From Limonium bicolor (taxonomy: Eukaryota; Streptophyta; Magnoliopsida; Caryophyllales; Plumbaginaceae), in the NCBI GenBank assembly GCA_023374045.1, contig CM041780.1, forward strand, positions 37,959,030 to 38,023,029: a stretch of 64,000 nucleotides of DNA. Direction: 5' to 3'. The position numbers and the translations under genes are program-made. The notes under the pieces are model-generated. The model was not told the origin of the DNA. It made no database searches and saw only the letters and a program-made list of their open reading frames with translations. Below, piece after piece: positions 47,851-60,242 of this stretch. Positions within the stretch are counted from its first letter, which is position 1; every line of letters begins with the position of its first letter.

Positions 47851-49294
47851 AAACTGCTATTAAGGTCATTTTTCAACCCTAAATCAACCCCTAATCCACA
47901 CCTAATCATTCCCTAATCTTTTACAAGTTTCCAACATGTTTAAACACCTTAAAACATGCTCTAAACCTCTTCAAATCATAGGTTTAATCCTTACTCAAAT
48001 TCTTGCTCAATCTCACAAAATTTTCCATTCTCATTTGCATTAATGCACACTTGTGCATTTTCTAACTTCTCTTGGCACTTGCATTATTGTTCTCACCCTA
48101 TTTGACCATTCCAAATATTCTAAGACAATGCACTTCTCATGCCAAGGTTCATGCCTCAATCTTAAAGCCTTAAATTCTCATTCTTGCTAAAAAAATTCCC
48201 AAGGCACCTAAGCCATCTCTTTTGCTACAGATTTTTACACAAATCTCCTCTCCTTGAACAAGAATTCCCCAAGGGGTTTACTAACCCAATTCAATCTCCA
48301 TTCATACCTAGCTAACCCTAGGTTATACTTCACTCAAAACATCACTAAAATCACTTAGATTTCTTCCGGAATTTTGCCATAGTCCGGCTACTTTTCTAAC
48401 ATTGCCCAAAACTCATACTACCATTTTAAATCATCCTAAAACTAGCCAACCCACAAGGGTTCTACCAGCACACAAATAAAACCATCAATACTCATCAAAT
48501 TCTCCAAATGCAACACAATACACAAATCATAAAGTGCATAGCTCTTAGGCTCTTAAATCAAACATTAATTTCACAAATGCTTTCTCACTTGCATTATTTC
48601 TATAAAAGCACATTATTACCACACTCATGTGGGGTTCATTCATTTTATTAGCCCATCCCAAATTCTAATACATATAGAATATTCATTAGGGTTGGTTTCT
48701 TACCTTAATCCATAAGTCTCTCCTTAATCCTCCTTTTGCTCCTTCTCTTCTCAAATTTGGTCAAGTGGGAATGGAGTTGCCAAACTCCATCCCAACATCC
48801 AAGAAACACAAAAATGCATTCAATTAATCCTCTAAACCCTGAAGAACTCTAATTCAATTAAAGGGCTTAAAACACCATAGTTAGGGCTTACCTTTTTTAG
48901 CTTTTTAAGAGGGGTTCTCACCCTTGGATCAAAAGGGAAATTCCACCACCATTGGAGGGTTGAATTGAAGCTCAAAATCAAGAGGAAAACAAGGTAAGAG
49001 AGAGAGAGCAAAATCGGCTAAGAGAGGGAGGTGGAGAAAAATGAGTTTTTCTTGAGTATTTTTACTTTAGGAGAGAGAGAAGACTCCAAGCTATCCATTG
49101 ATGCCATTTTCTCTTCAAATGAAGAAAAACCATATGGATGAAGTTCAACCTTTTCAAATTTTGAAAAGAGAGAATGATAGAGGGTGATGAGAGGAAGAAG
49201 AATAGGTGATTATTTTTGAGTTTGGAGCTTTAACAAAGCTTGGGCATGAAGAGGAAGGTGGAGGAGCCATGGAGGGAGCTCCATTGTTGCCCAA

Positions 49295-49395
49295 CACACA
49301 GAGAGAGAGAGAGAGAGAGGAGAAAATCGGTGGAAGAGGGGAAGAAGGAAGAATAAAGGAAATGGAGGAGAGAGAGGGAGGGAAATGCTTTTCAC
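49295..49395. repeat. (GA)n simple sequence
   Basis: An uninterrupted GA run is followed by purine-rich sequence. Low complexity explains the long frames on both strands. Confidence 0.9.
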
Positions 49396-49900
49396 CTTTT
49401 CACTTTTTACTTTTTCCCTCTCTTTTCTTTTTCTTTCTTTTCTTTTATTTACTAGCTTAGTGTGTGAGTGAAGGGGATGACTCACCAATAAAACCGCCCC
49501 CACTTACTACTTAAACTAGAGCATTTTTCGTCCCTTACAGAAAATGCTCGTTAATTTACCCGGTTTGGCACTATTCACTAACCGGGCCCGTTTTTTAGAT
49601 TTTTCTCATTTCTTTGTTTTTAATGGTTATTAAGCTTCCATTAATTCTTAATTATAGTTATATAGTCAACCATAATTTTTACGGGTCTATTTGACCAGTT
49701 AAAGTCACGTTTTCGGGTTTTCTCGAAAAACGTGCTTTAAAACTCCGTTAGCGTTTTAATCCATTATTTGGATCCGTTTTATTCAGGAATCATTCCCGAA
49801 CACTAATTAGGCCTAACTAAGCCTTAGGAATCCATCTCGGACGCTAACCGATGTCTTATCCCTCCTATACTCGTTTAATGCGCGTTTTAGCATTTTTTGC

Positions 49901-50105
49901 GTTTTACGCATTTTCTCTTTTAGTAGCTTGATTCAATCTTCAAGGGACTAGGAGGAGTCCTATCTTGCTTCTTAATCAAGCTCTCTTTCAATTCCAAGGT
50001 AAACATTCATTTTAGTGTTTTAAAACACTTATTGTAATCTAGGGTTTATTCATGAGTTTAAGTATAATGCTTAATGCTCATTACCCTTATATGTATGTTG
50101 GTGAG
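49901..50105 (+). repeat. Solo LTR E, middle segment
   Basis: Sequence homologous to LTR A around 18160-18300 (GAGGAGTCCTATCTTGCTTC, CTAGGGTTTATTC) resumes here after D. It ends at the solo LTR of the B family (50106). The left boundary is approximate. Confidence 0.7.
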
Positions 50106-51239
50106 TGCAGACGTTATAATCTGAGTGGTTAGAACAGGTGTAATTAACATAAAAGAAAGAAATTAAAACCCAAAAATAACGTCGGGCTGCAAATAAATCC
50201 CGGTCGCAGTAGTATAGTGAAAATGTAAGCAACCGGATGTCGAACCGTGGGACTAATTTACATATAATAGTTCCTAAGCGTGTCACAAGAGGGGGGTGGA
50301 TTAATTGACTTGTAAATAAAAAGAAAGAATAAAATAAACTAAGTTGACAGATAAATAAAATGGAACTCTGGGTCAGGTTAATAATCTGCATAATTAAGCT
50401 ATCTCTACTGGTTTAATAATTTGGCAAGGTTCCTGTAAATATCTTAAGGACTAAGTCATAGCCTCATAAGAACTCGTTCACCTGTAATGCAAGGTTCTAA
50501 TCAAGGTTCAAGCAAAAGCCTGCGAACGGCAGAGGAGTAATTGAGGAATTACATTTGCAACTGAATACTAACTTATTAAATCATAACAAGTTTCCTCCAG
50601 TTATACGCCTTAATTAACCTGTCTATTATCACCGGTCTGATCAAAATAGACTTAGGAAAGCAATTTAATAAATTCGCGAGATCTATTAAAAAGGTGCATG
50701 ATAACCTTTAAGCATAACAAACTGTATATAAATAAACCAGTAGAAATATTGCATAATTAGTACAGATACATAATAACTATTCCCAGAGTAAACGTAAACT
50801 AGCCTAACATATTAAATAGATAGATAGAGACGAGAGTAATAGAAATCATCCGTAATCACTCCGTCTCACTCTGCTATTTTGTGTACGTAGGGCTAGAGGT
50901 GAATTTGGTGGACTGTAAAATAAATAAAATGGAGAAGGCGGGAGGAGAGAAATGAGATGGTGGTGAAGTGGTCGTGGATCGATTGGTGAATTCGTGTGTG
51001 ATTTATTGGGTGAAGCTCGTGGGTTTATATAGAAAAAGGAAGAAGAAAGCAGAGAAGATAGACAGACGCGTGAGCGAGCAAATGATTGAGGCGGTGGAAG
51101 ATTGAGCTCATTGATTGCTCACTGATTGAAGGGGACAGACAGAGAGGCGTGAATTAAGGTAGGCGCAGACAGTGGACGAGTTGCAGACAGTCGGCGCGAG
51201 TTGGAGACGAAGACGGAAGACGGGCGAAGAAGATACTGG

Positions 51240-51455
51240 TCGCGAGGCACAACCGCCTCCAAAGGAGGCGGTCTCCTCCTCTCCTGTCCGCCAGTAAACC
51301 AGCGGTTCCATGTGTCTCGTCCGCCTAATAAGGAGGCGGTCTCCTCTGTCTTGACCGCCTCGCGGTCTTATGTGTGTTGTCCGCCTCTTTGTAGGCGGTA
51401 CTCTCTGTTCCCGTCCGCCTCGCGGTCGTGTGTGAGAGGTCCGCTAGTTATTGGG
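51240..51455. repeat. CCGCCT/AGGCGG inverted-repeat array in solo LTR B-prime
   Basis: About five blocks of CCGCC(T) with AGGCGG or GCGGTC arms recur every 45-60 bp, each followed by a T/G-rich spacer with TGTGT or CTCTGT. They lie upstream of this LTR's TATA box on the minus strand. The 137-codon frame here is repeat-driven. Confidence 0.8.
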
Positions 51456-51461
51456 CGGCAT

Positions 51462-51492
51462 ATTATATATATTATACATATATATATATATA
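51462..51492. repeat. (TA)n microsatellite
   Basis: About 30 bases of nearly pure AT dinucleotides. Confidence 0.9.
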
Positions 51493-51741
51493 ACAATCTT
51501 CAACCGGCTCTACATTCTTCGTTATATGTCCGTTTTCTGAGCCGTTTGCGTCTATGTGTTCGTCTCTTTGTCTACTTCACTCCCGACTTGGTTTTCCTCA
51601 TGTTAAACCAATAATTTTGTGAGATAAATAATAAAACAATAACTAGAGGAAAACTAACCGAAGTGGAGAAATGAGCGAGCAAAGTGCTAATATTATATAT
51701 GAAATACACCTAATAAAACATGCTCATTTGGACACTTATCA

Positions 51742-54441
51742 GTGAGAAGGTTGACAAGTGAACAAGTCCTTGCTGATTTTCAATCAAAAGAAAACAAGAA
51801 AGAAATCTTGAAGAGGAAGAGGTAAATAACCTAACCTAATGGAGTTTTGTGCCTTAGGAAATTGAGCTTTAATTGCTTAATAAATAACCTAAAGAGCCAA
51901 TGGCAAATGAGTTAGTAAATATCCACAAGGTGGACTATAAGGACATGGGAGCATTGTTGTGTGTATTTGCAGGTTGAAGGCATTTAAATGTGGAAATTCA
52001 GTGTTTAAGGTTATTGCAATTTAAGGGCCTAAGTGCCAAGCAATTTAAGTTATGCACTATATTGTGATGTAGTGTAGTTTAAGGTGTAGTTGTGTGTAAA
52101 GAACATTCCTTATGAAGATGAATGTATTTGTGTGTAAGGATGTGTCGTGGAGTATGTCAAAATTTGGTTAGTAAACAAGGAGTTCTAAGTGTTAAAAGAA
52201 GTTTGGTGACCTAGGTGTACTAGGAATTATTAAGGGTTAACTTGGTGAAAGAAAGTGAAATAAGGTGTTCTTGAGTGCTAAAATGACTTAGGAATTGTCT
52301 GGAGATTTAGAGTTCAAATGAGTGATTAGATACACCAAGTCATGGGGGAGTGTGGTTGTCTTGTGCAAGTTTTGGTAACAAGAGAGGTATAATGCCTTGT
52401 GGAGGATTAAATATGAACTTGTGGAAAAATCTTAAGGAGTTTGTGTAAAGGAGGTGTTGGTGAGAAATAATGCTTTTGGAGTAGTTGTAATGGTGGTGAC
52501 AACACTTTGGTTAGTTGAAGTCTTAGGCAAAATTACAAGTTGAAGTGTAAGGAATTAAGTTCTAAGTGTTTGAGAATTTAGTAAGAATTTGACTAAATGA
52601 CTAAGGAGGTTGATGGTGGGTGAATAAATAGTTTGGTGGATGTTTTAGGTGCGGTTAAAGTGCTAAAATGATGTTAGAACATACTATGACACTTAGGGTA
52701 CGGTTTGGAGTGAAATAAGCACCTAGAAACAAGGTTCTGACTTCGACCTACCTTAGGACCGACCTTGGCAAGGTCGGCGGGGCTTAATTACCATCCAAGA
52801 AGCTCTCTGACTTAGACCGACCTTAGCAAGGTCGGTCGAGCTTAAATTTTGCAAACGGGAATGTTTCTGACTTGGACCGACCTTAGCAAGGTCGGTTGGG
52901 GTGAAATTTTCAGACGGGAAAGTGCTCTGTTTCCGACCGACCTTGGGACCTACCCTGCAAGTCGGTCGGCCTTGTAATGAAAAAAAAGAAAAAAAAAAAA
53001 AGAAATGTGGCTTAAGTAGTAAACCCTAGGGGTATAATGAGGTAAATAAGTGGAAGTTTAAATGTGGAAGCATGTCATATAAGCATGTAAAATACTTAGT
53101 TAATCGGGAATCGAATACGATAATTAACCGACGTTACTAATTATATATAGGAGCTGCATTCGTGGTCAATGAACGCAACAGGGACCAAGGTATGGTTTTC
53201 TTGCAGTCTGTTTGCTACCGGTTTACACCGGCTATGTGTTTGTTTGTTTCTGGATGTTTATGACTTTATAAGACTTAAATCATGAAATGAGTTTATAGTC
53301 ATTGTTATTATTGTGATTGTGACCGGCACCATTAACCTCAAATACGTGCTAACCGGTAGTTAATCAAGCTAGGATACGTAAGAGAGCGGTACTCGGTTTT
53401 AATGTTTCAACTAAGAGAACGTTCTAACTACGACTATCGTGTGTTAGTTGTGGTTTGGGGTTAACCTATATCTCATCTCCCATGTATGTCTAACTGGACT
53501 TAAACACTTATGGTGTGATTTAATGTGTAAAGTTCCAACAGTGGAACTTTAACAAGTGAATAACCGGGGTGGGGAATCCGGAAGTTCCGGTCGCGCGTGT
53601 ATGGTGGGGGCGATATCTGAATCAGATTCGACTCTCCTTATGGTATGATTGTCTCTCCTTCTGGATTACAATCACCGCAAGCCTAATTAAAGGCTTTTAC
53701 CTGACTTTTGTTCAGGCTAGGGGGATTATGGTAAGTGTGTTTAGATCACTATATCGACACATCTTTGGGGAAGGGTTAACGTTCGACAAGTAGAACGATA
53801 ACCTGTTTTGTTTAAGCTTAACATGAGATTGAATTCATTCTCTAGGCTTACCAGGTTAATAATGTTTGGTTCGTTTCCTAAAGTGAAACGTTTCCTATTA
53901 TGGTATGTGTATGTGGTTGCTATGCAATGTTTATTGCTATGCTTTTGTATGTTGAATGTTAAAAATTAATTCCATCTCATTATGAGAATTAGTTGCGTGT
54001 ATCCCGGTAGCCGACGGGCTTCACGTTAATCATACCAGCCAAGGGTTGCTGAGCCCCTCCGGGGCACCATATTTATTTGTAGGATGAGGAATGAAGATGC
54101 GGAGTGGCTGTAGATTTAAGTCTAATAAGTACTCTGTTATTTGGATATGGGGCCCGGGATGCGCCTGTGCTCCCGTGGTATATTTTGGTAGCAGAGGATT
54201 AGTGGTGTTGGTTTGTATATGTATATACTTGCACTCGGTATGGTTGGTTGTAAATTGTGGATATTAGTAACTATGCTTGGGAGTCTATGTCCATCACACC
54301 GATACGAATGTACGGATTTAGCCTTGTTAGCCATGTGGGTGGCTGACGGCGTGTAACACCGTTTGTTTTGGTTAAGGTTAAGTCATGTATTTTTCCGCAG
54401 CGTTAGTCGTTTATTGTTAGGTTAGCAGTTGGGGTGTTACA
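51742..54441 (+). repeat. Solo LTR E, right segment
   Basis: Continues E from 50105 to its end GGGGTGTTACA. It shares the GCAGGTTGAAGGC and GGGCCTAAGTGCCAAGC blocks with LTR A (18648-18720). It contains a hairpin array (52735-52975). E in total is about 3.9 kb once D, A and B-prime are removed. No primer site follows 54441, so E is a solo LTR. Confidence 0.85.
52735..52975. repeat. Four-unit hairpin array in LTR E
   Basis: Four units of about 62 bp share a TCTGACTT-like lead and a GACCGACCTT...AAGGTCGGTC stem. The stem sequence differs from those of A, D and F, but position in the LTR and unit design are alike. ACCGAC, the core of the plant DRE/CRT element, occurs in the arms. Confidence 0.88.
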
Positions 54442-55885
54442 TTTATAGTTAGAAATAATTTATAAACTAAGTGCTCTGCTCAAAGCCTTAAACTATGACT
54501 GCTAGTTTTAGAATACACCCATTCAAACTGAGTGCTCATGCCTGAGAAAACTACAATCACAATCACTTAATCATTACTAACAGTTGAGGAACTTTTATGC
54601 AGCTCGCTATCCACATTACTGGTTTCAGAACTCACTAACATGTCTATAATCAAGATCTTACAAATATATATATATTTCACCCTTCTAGATAATCTAAACA
54701 TACCTATGTTCTCAAGAACGTAATGACGGTGAGAATAAGAAAAATAAACCTTGGGTGAACAACAACATAAAGAATAAAGATGGGTGTGATTCTGCAAGAC
54801 GAGCGTTAGGGTTTTCAACATTATGTTAAGGTCTGGTTGGGTCTTTTGTTTGATATGGAGCTGGTTGGGTCGTTTGCATAGTTAAAATTGTGTGATATTA
54901 TTAAAGGTTGGATAGTCTAACTGCATTTGGGCTTAAGGTTAGGTATAGTTTGATCTGAAAATGATATATATATATAAATGAATATTTTTTATTTTTATTA
55001 TTATTAAATATATTTCGTGTTTCGGCTTAGGTCATAGAGATCGGGTTTAAATCTCTAGTCTAACCCAACCCATAAAATTAACTTATTACCATAACCCAAC
55101 CTAAAAAATAAATGGATCAATAATCAACACCTTAACCCACAAAAATATGAGTAGGATTGGGGTTGAGTTTAAGATTGGATCAAAATTGCCAAATCTAACT
55201 AGATCGCATGTACAAGCACTTGGGGTCACGAGTCACGCCCCGAATACGAAAAGATTTGGACTCCAAAATTCCCACAAAAGAATTTCTGTATTATCAGATA
55301 AAGAGAGTATGATATTTCTATTTTACTGACGGGGCAAGCTTTGACGTAAGTCCTACGATTGCTCCTCTAGTAATCAACGGTAAGGATTCAGTCTCACTCT
55401 CGCTATCTTCCAACCGAGAAAGATAACGGGGGAGGTAGCGCACACCCGAAGCCAAGCAATCGCAGGCAGGATAAAAGTAGACTCCGTCAAATTCTCTTTT
55501 TATTCGCCTTTTTGGTTCGTATCTGATTGACTGCTCATGTTCTCAATGCTCTGAATCCTGGATGAGCTCTCTATCTACGTGATACGTCTGCTTCTTTTCT
55601 TCTACTAGCTCATCACTTTTGGCCGTACTCGGCTGCCGTCTACTTCAACTGTTAAGTTGAGCTCTCGACTCTTCTTGACCTTATGGTGGGTGTGCTGAAT
55701 TAAATCTTCAGCCTGCAGCGTAGCTCAGTTGAATCGAAGTGACTTCCCTTACTGTTCTGACTCGAGCGAGGTGGAATTGTCGTGAAACCGTCGGTGATTT
55801 GCGGATCTCGAAAAAGAAAAGATAATTTTAGGGTTGGTTCTCGTTGTGCTGTCAAAGATTTTTGGGGAAGAAAGTGCATAAAAAA
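54442..55885 (+). other. Upstream region of the CBP60 gene
   Basis: No transposon ends are recognised after LTR E, which lies 1.4 kb from the start codon. 55055-55140 has AACCCAACC-like repeats as at 15290-15540. 55480-55680 is CT-rich, as in plant core promoters and 5' untranslated regions. An in-frame ATG at 55844 precedes the chosen start. I cannot place the transcription start. Confidence 0.6.
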
Positions 55886-58800
55886 ATGCAGAGGTGGACT
55901 AGGTCTATGGAAAGATCTAATAGTATGCGGGGAAAAAGGAGCTTCGATGGTAGCGGTAATGATGATGATGAAGAGGGGCATGAAAGAAAGAGGCCTGCTT
56001 TGGCTAGGTATTTTTTGCTTCTAGCTGATTCTGCTGCTTTACTTGTTCTCTCGCTTGTGTACGGTAAATTTGAGCTCAACTTCTACTACTGTTGCTCTAT
56101 TATAATGCCCTTTTGCGTTTTTCCCCTTGTATATGCTGCAGCGATCGCCCGGTATGTTAAAATTCAACTGTTCTGAATGGTTAAGGTCTTATGCTGTTAA
56201 ATTTAGTTGCTATCTTAAAAAGGTCTGATTGTTAGGATGAACTAAGAATGGTGATTACCCCAGAAAGTAGGCGGATCCATAGGGAGCGCCGGGGAGCACC
56301 CCGAAAAATTTGAAACTTTGTTAAATGTTATTATAAATTTTTGAAAAAGTATAAAATGACATAATTTTTTGAAGAATGATATTGTCAAAAAAAATTTTGC
56401 CCCCTGAACCAAATCCCTGGGTCCGCCAAGTGGTATCTGCACGCAGATAGATAAATCGCGGGTGGTGGTAGCTTTTGAATCCTTGTTTGACTTGGGTTTC
56501 ATTACTGACTTCACTCTCTGTTTTAAATTTAGAGAATATGATTTTCAACTGCTAATTAATACCTTGTCAACTCAGGAACCTTATCACTTTGCACCTATGC
56601 AATTTCCATTTTGTGCCCTCTTGTTTACTAATGATTGCTTGCAGTGTGATTGTGGAAGCCCTTAAAGTGGACAGCTTGCAGAGACTTTGTTCGTCCTTGG
56701 AGCCTATCCTTCGTAGAGTTGTAAGATGAATTACTTATCCTGTTGAAGTATTATAGTCATGAGTTGCTATAAATGCCAGCTAAGGAACATAAACGTACAA
56801 GATTATAGATATGCTTTCACTTCACTGAGTGATTCTCCAGTCTCATTGGCTTTTTTTACTCATGACTCAGGTCAGTGAAGAAGTGGAGCGTGCATTGGCC
56901 AAATTAGGTCCCGCTAGAATTTCCGGAAGGTATCTGGTTAAGTTCTTTTTAAGAGTTGTTATATCTTGAACTCATGTGTCTGTATCATTGGAAGCAATCT
57001 CGTATCGTCACCTGACATATCAGTTGGAATTTAAATCTCCTTGACCTATGAATTCTCTGCTCCTTGTTTGATTGCCTTTGTGCCGTTTCTCGTGGTATGT
57101 TCTCAAACTTCAATGTTCCCCAGGTCTCAACCTAGACAAATTGAGGGCTCAGATGGTAGGAGTTTACAGTTGCAGTTTAGGTCTCGTTTATCACTTCCTC
57201 TCTTCACAGGAGGAAAGGTAGAAGGAGAGCAGGGGGCTACTATTCACGTAGTGCTTATAGATGCCAATACTGGCCGCGTGGTGACATCTGGTCCCGAGTC
57301 CTCTGCTAAGCTCGATGTTGTTGTTCTTGAGGGTGATTTTAACAATGAAGATGATGAAGGATGGTCTCAAGAAGAATTTGAAAGCCATGTGGTGAAGGAG
57401 CGTGAAGGAAAAAGACCTCTTCTGACTGGAGACTTGCAAGTGACACTTAAGGAGGGAGTGGGCACATTGGGGGATCTAACTTTTACTGATAACTCAAGCT
57501 GGATAAGAAGTAGAAAATTTAGGCTTGGATTGAAGGTTTCCCCTGGCTTTTGTGAAGGCCTTCGAGTCCGTGAAGCAAAAACAGAAGCCTTTAATGTTAA
57601 GGATCATAGAGGAGAATGTAGGTTCTAGATGTCGCTTAGATTTTATTCTTCCTTTTCTTTCAGCTTTCTGTATGACTTTTCTTTATATGTTCTTTTTTTT
57701 TTCTCAGTATACAAGAAGCCTATCCTCTGCTCTGAATGATGATGTTTGGAGATTGGAGAAAATTGGGAAAGATGGGTCTTTCCACAAACGGCTGACTGCT
57801 GCAGGGATTTTCACAGTAGAGGATTTTCTTAGGGTCGCAGTGAGGGACTCTCAAAGACTACGAAGTGTGAGCATTTTAACACGAATACAATGCATCTTAT
57901 GCTCTGATCCTGAAGCTTGAATTTTAAAAATCTGTCTATTCTGATTCCTGTAGATTCTGGGAAGTGGTATGTCTAATAGGATGTGGGAAGCTCTTATGGA
58001 CCATGCGAAGACTTGTGTTTTGAGCGGAAAACTCTATGTCTATTATGCTGATGATAATAGAAATGTCGGGGTGATTTTCAACAATATTTATGAGCTCAGT
58101 GGCCTCATTACTGGAGAGCAGTATATACCTGCTGATTCTCTCAATGAGGACCAGAAGGTTGGTCTGCTTTTTGAATGTTTCACTCCCGTTAACTTTTTCT
58201 GTGGAGGCAATTATCTATGATCCTACACACTTTGTTCACCTATGGTTTGTCACTGCTGAGTGGAGCTTGCCTAAATTGATAGTTGCTTCGTTGTCATTTC
58301 AATCTGTCTTCAGCAGCTTGTGGTCAGATAATTAATTAGGATGTGATGCCCTTATACATCACATGCTAATCTTAGAATATTAATAAACTTAACCATCATC
58401 CAAGTTAATGTAGCTGTTCCTCAATCTTAAATTTGTTATTATTATTATCTGAATTCATCAGGTTTATGTTGACACACTCTTGAAGAAAGCATACGACAAT
58501 TGGCATCAGGTTGTAGAGTATGATGGCAAATCTCTCCTGAACTCCAAGCAAACCCTTAATTCAATTGCTTCCAGGATTGAACTCCCTCAAGCTCCTGTCA
58601 ACTACTTGAATACAGCCAACGCTGCTCTTTCCTCTTTGGCCTGTACAATTCCTTCTGAGCACTCCAACATGGGTTCTAGCTTACCTTTTGAAGGTCCGTA
58701 TTTGACATACTGATCTTTTCATACCTGTTCATTTTTTTAGACAATATCTGTGCTTTAGTTATGATAAATGAGGGATAGAATAATGATTCACTTAGAAGCC

Positions 58801-59527
58801 AAAATTTTCTTCTGTTTCCCTTTAATTATATTGCTAAATCTGTCTAGTAAGTCTATATTCTTTCCTTGCAAACTTCTTCTCTGGTGAAATGGCAGCTGAT
58901 GAGCATATTATTTTTTTGCCTCGTGGTGCAGGGTATAACAATAACCTGGCAAACTCTAGATACCTGGATCATTCTAAGTTGCTCAATTCCAACACTCATA
59001 ATCAGTTTGACAGTACTGCTTTCACCCCGCAAGAACTACTGGGAAGTTCCCTTCAAACCCACATCCCAAGGACTGATAATGGTGAAGACGGATCTGGTCT
59101 TACATCCAACCATTCATCATCATCATCTGTGTCTGCATCGTCAGGATTCCAGGCTGCTGTAAACCCATCTTTCCAAACGTCGAATGTCAACCCCTTTAAT
59201 GAAAACTATGTACTTACTGAGGAAGAGATTCGGATGAGAAGCCATGAAATGCTTGAGAATGAAGATATGCAACAGCTTTTGAGACTCTTCAGTCTGGGGG
59301 GCCATCATATCAACAATGCCCCGATCAACATGCAAGACGATCTAGGATATAATTTTCCTGCGTTTTCACCTGCTCCGAACTTTGGGCTTGATGGAGTTCG
59401 GACCCGCCAAGGTGGTGGAAGAGCAGTTGCTGGATGGCTAAAAATAAAGGCAGCTATGAGGTGGGGATTCTTCATTCGCAAAAAGGCTGCTGAGAGGCGG
59501 GCCCAGCTGATTGAACTAGATGATTGA
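55886..59527 (+). CDS. CBP60: CBP60-family calmodulin-binding transcription regulator
   Basis: Plant-specific DNA-binding protein linking calcium/calmodulin to defence and growth genes in the nucleus. Eight coding exons: 55886-56007, 56645-56720, 56871-56929, 57124-57617, 57708-57866, 57954-58157, 58462-58693, 58932-59527, all with GT-AG ends. Exons 1-3 hold the basic KRKRPALA-like start and a helical segment. Exons 4-7 hold the conserved central domain ([32 protein letters not shown]). Exon 8 has the C-terminal calmodulin-binding helix ([19 protein letters not shown]), as in the CBP60a-f type rather than CBP60g/SARD1. Start 55886 ([13 protein letters not shown]) fits the family better than 55844. 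The summed length is 1,942 nt, two short of a 647-residue frame. The shortage lies in exon 5 at 57717-57730, where the family's Y-K-K-x-Y-P-P-A-L-N segment is shifted. Closest to the CBP60B/C/D group. Confidence 0.95.
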
Positions 59528-60242
59528 ACTTGCCGTTTCTGCTACACTAGTTGGAACCCTTCTGATTGGAAGGCCCGCTTGTCCTTCAAGTTGTGTAGCC
59601 CTACGAACAAGTTCAACGTAGAACTTTCTTACATTGATACCGCATTGGCAATGGTAATTGAGTCATGTAGTTGGGGTTTCTCTGGTTCGTCATCTTAGCG
59701 GGTGAGGAGGAAAGACCCCCTTTCTTGTACAGTCTTCGGTACAGTAAGTTGTCTCTTTTAGTTGCTTTCTAATTCCCTAGGGATTTGCCTGTTGGATCTT
59801 CAGGATATATATGTGTGTTGATATATCTACTCAACCTGTAATTTATTCAGCTATGGGTGGTGACTGTCCACACCACCGCTTTGAACAATCTCAGAAACAG
59901 GCACTGCCGAATGGTTCATCTTTTGTCAGTTTGTTATTGATACCCTTGTTTTTATTGCCATTCTCTTTGGCAGCGGTGTAATGGGATTTCTGCTGTAGTT
60001 GTAAGTTGTAACTAGGTATATTTGCTTGGAAACTTCTGCTAGGTGCTTCATTGGGGTGGGTGCATTTTTTATAGACAATTCTAGGTGCTTCATTAGAGAT
60101 AGGGGTGAGCAGGTTAGTATGACTAAATCTTTACTGTTTTTCGGTTTTTGATCAAAATTTGATCAATTTTAAATATTTCGGTTAATTTGATTAACGGGGA
60201 TAATTATATTATTACTAGCTTCGATCGGTTTTATAAATTTAA
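59528..60242 (+). other. 3' untranslated region and downstream flank of CBP60
   Basis: T-rich sequence typical of a plant 3' untranslated region extends to about 60050. No AATAAA is obvious; near-matches are present. From 60100 to 60242 the DNA is AT-rich spacer up to the MITE. Confidence 0.5.

Larger units (their letters stand above)
45893..49900 (-). repeat. LTR D (minus), right segment; end uncertain
   Basis: This continues 16887-17123 after element A. It resembles F in gross order: hairpin array, AC-rich tracts, GCCCCCAC-type motif near 49490. It contains GA-rich DNA (49000-49400). Its outer end (the LTR start on the minus strand) should be TG... but I cannot place it precisely; E seems to resume between 49870 and 49925. 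Overlapping frames at 49206-49503 are low-complexity. D is probably a solo LTR, since no primer site or internal region adjoins it. Confidence 0.6.
50106..51741 (-). repeat. Solo LTR related to element B (B-prime)
   Basis: This 1,636-bp LTR on the minus strand runs from TGATAAGTGTCC (51741) to TCTGCA (50106). It is flanked by a perfect 5-bp duplication GTGAG (50101-50105, 51742-51746). The R/U5-like half matches LTR B closely, but the upstream half differs. Where B has GGTCCGGACC palindromes, this copy has CCGCCT/AGGCGG arrays. A TATA box (TATATAAA on the minus strand) lies near 51023-51032. A solo LTR implies loss of the element body by LTR-LTR recombination. Confidence 0.93.

Noticed and set aside
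49206..49503. Frames of 84 and 97 codons on opposite strands
   Set aside because: They arise from purine-rich and GA-repeat sequence; composition is low-complexity.
51201..51614. A 137-codon frame in the solo LTR
   Set aside because: It is driven by the CCGCC/GGCGG array and ends in a TA microsatellite; nothing in it resembles a protein family.
55844..55885. An upstream in-frame start for CBP60
   Set aside because: It would add 14 residues unlike the family, whose proteins begin with the M-Q-R/T-type segment found at 55886. Not excluded by sequence alone.
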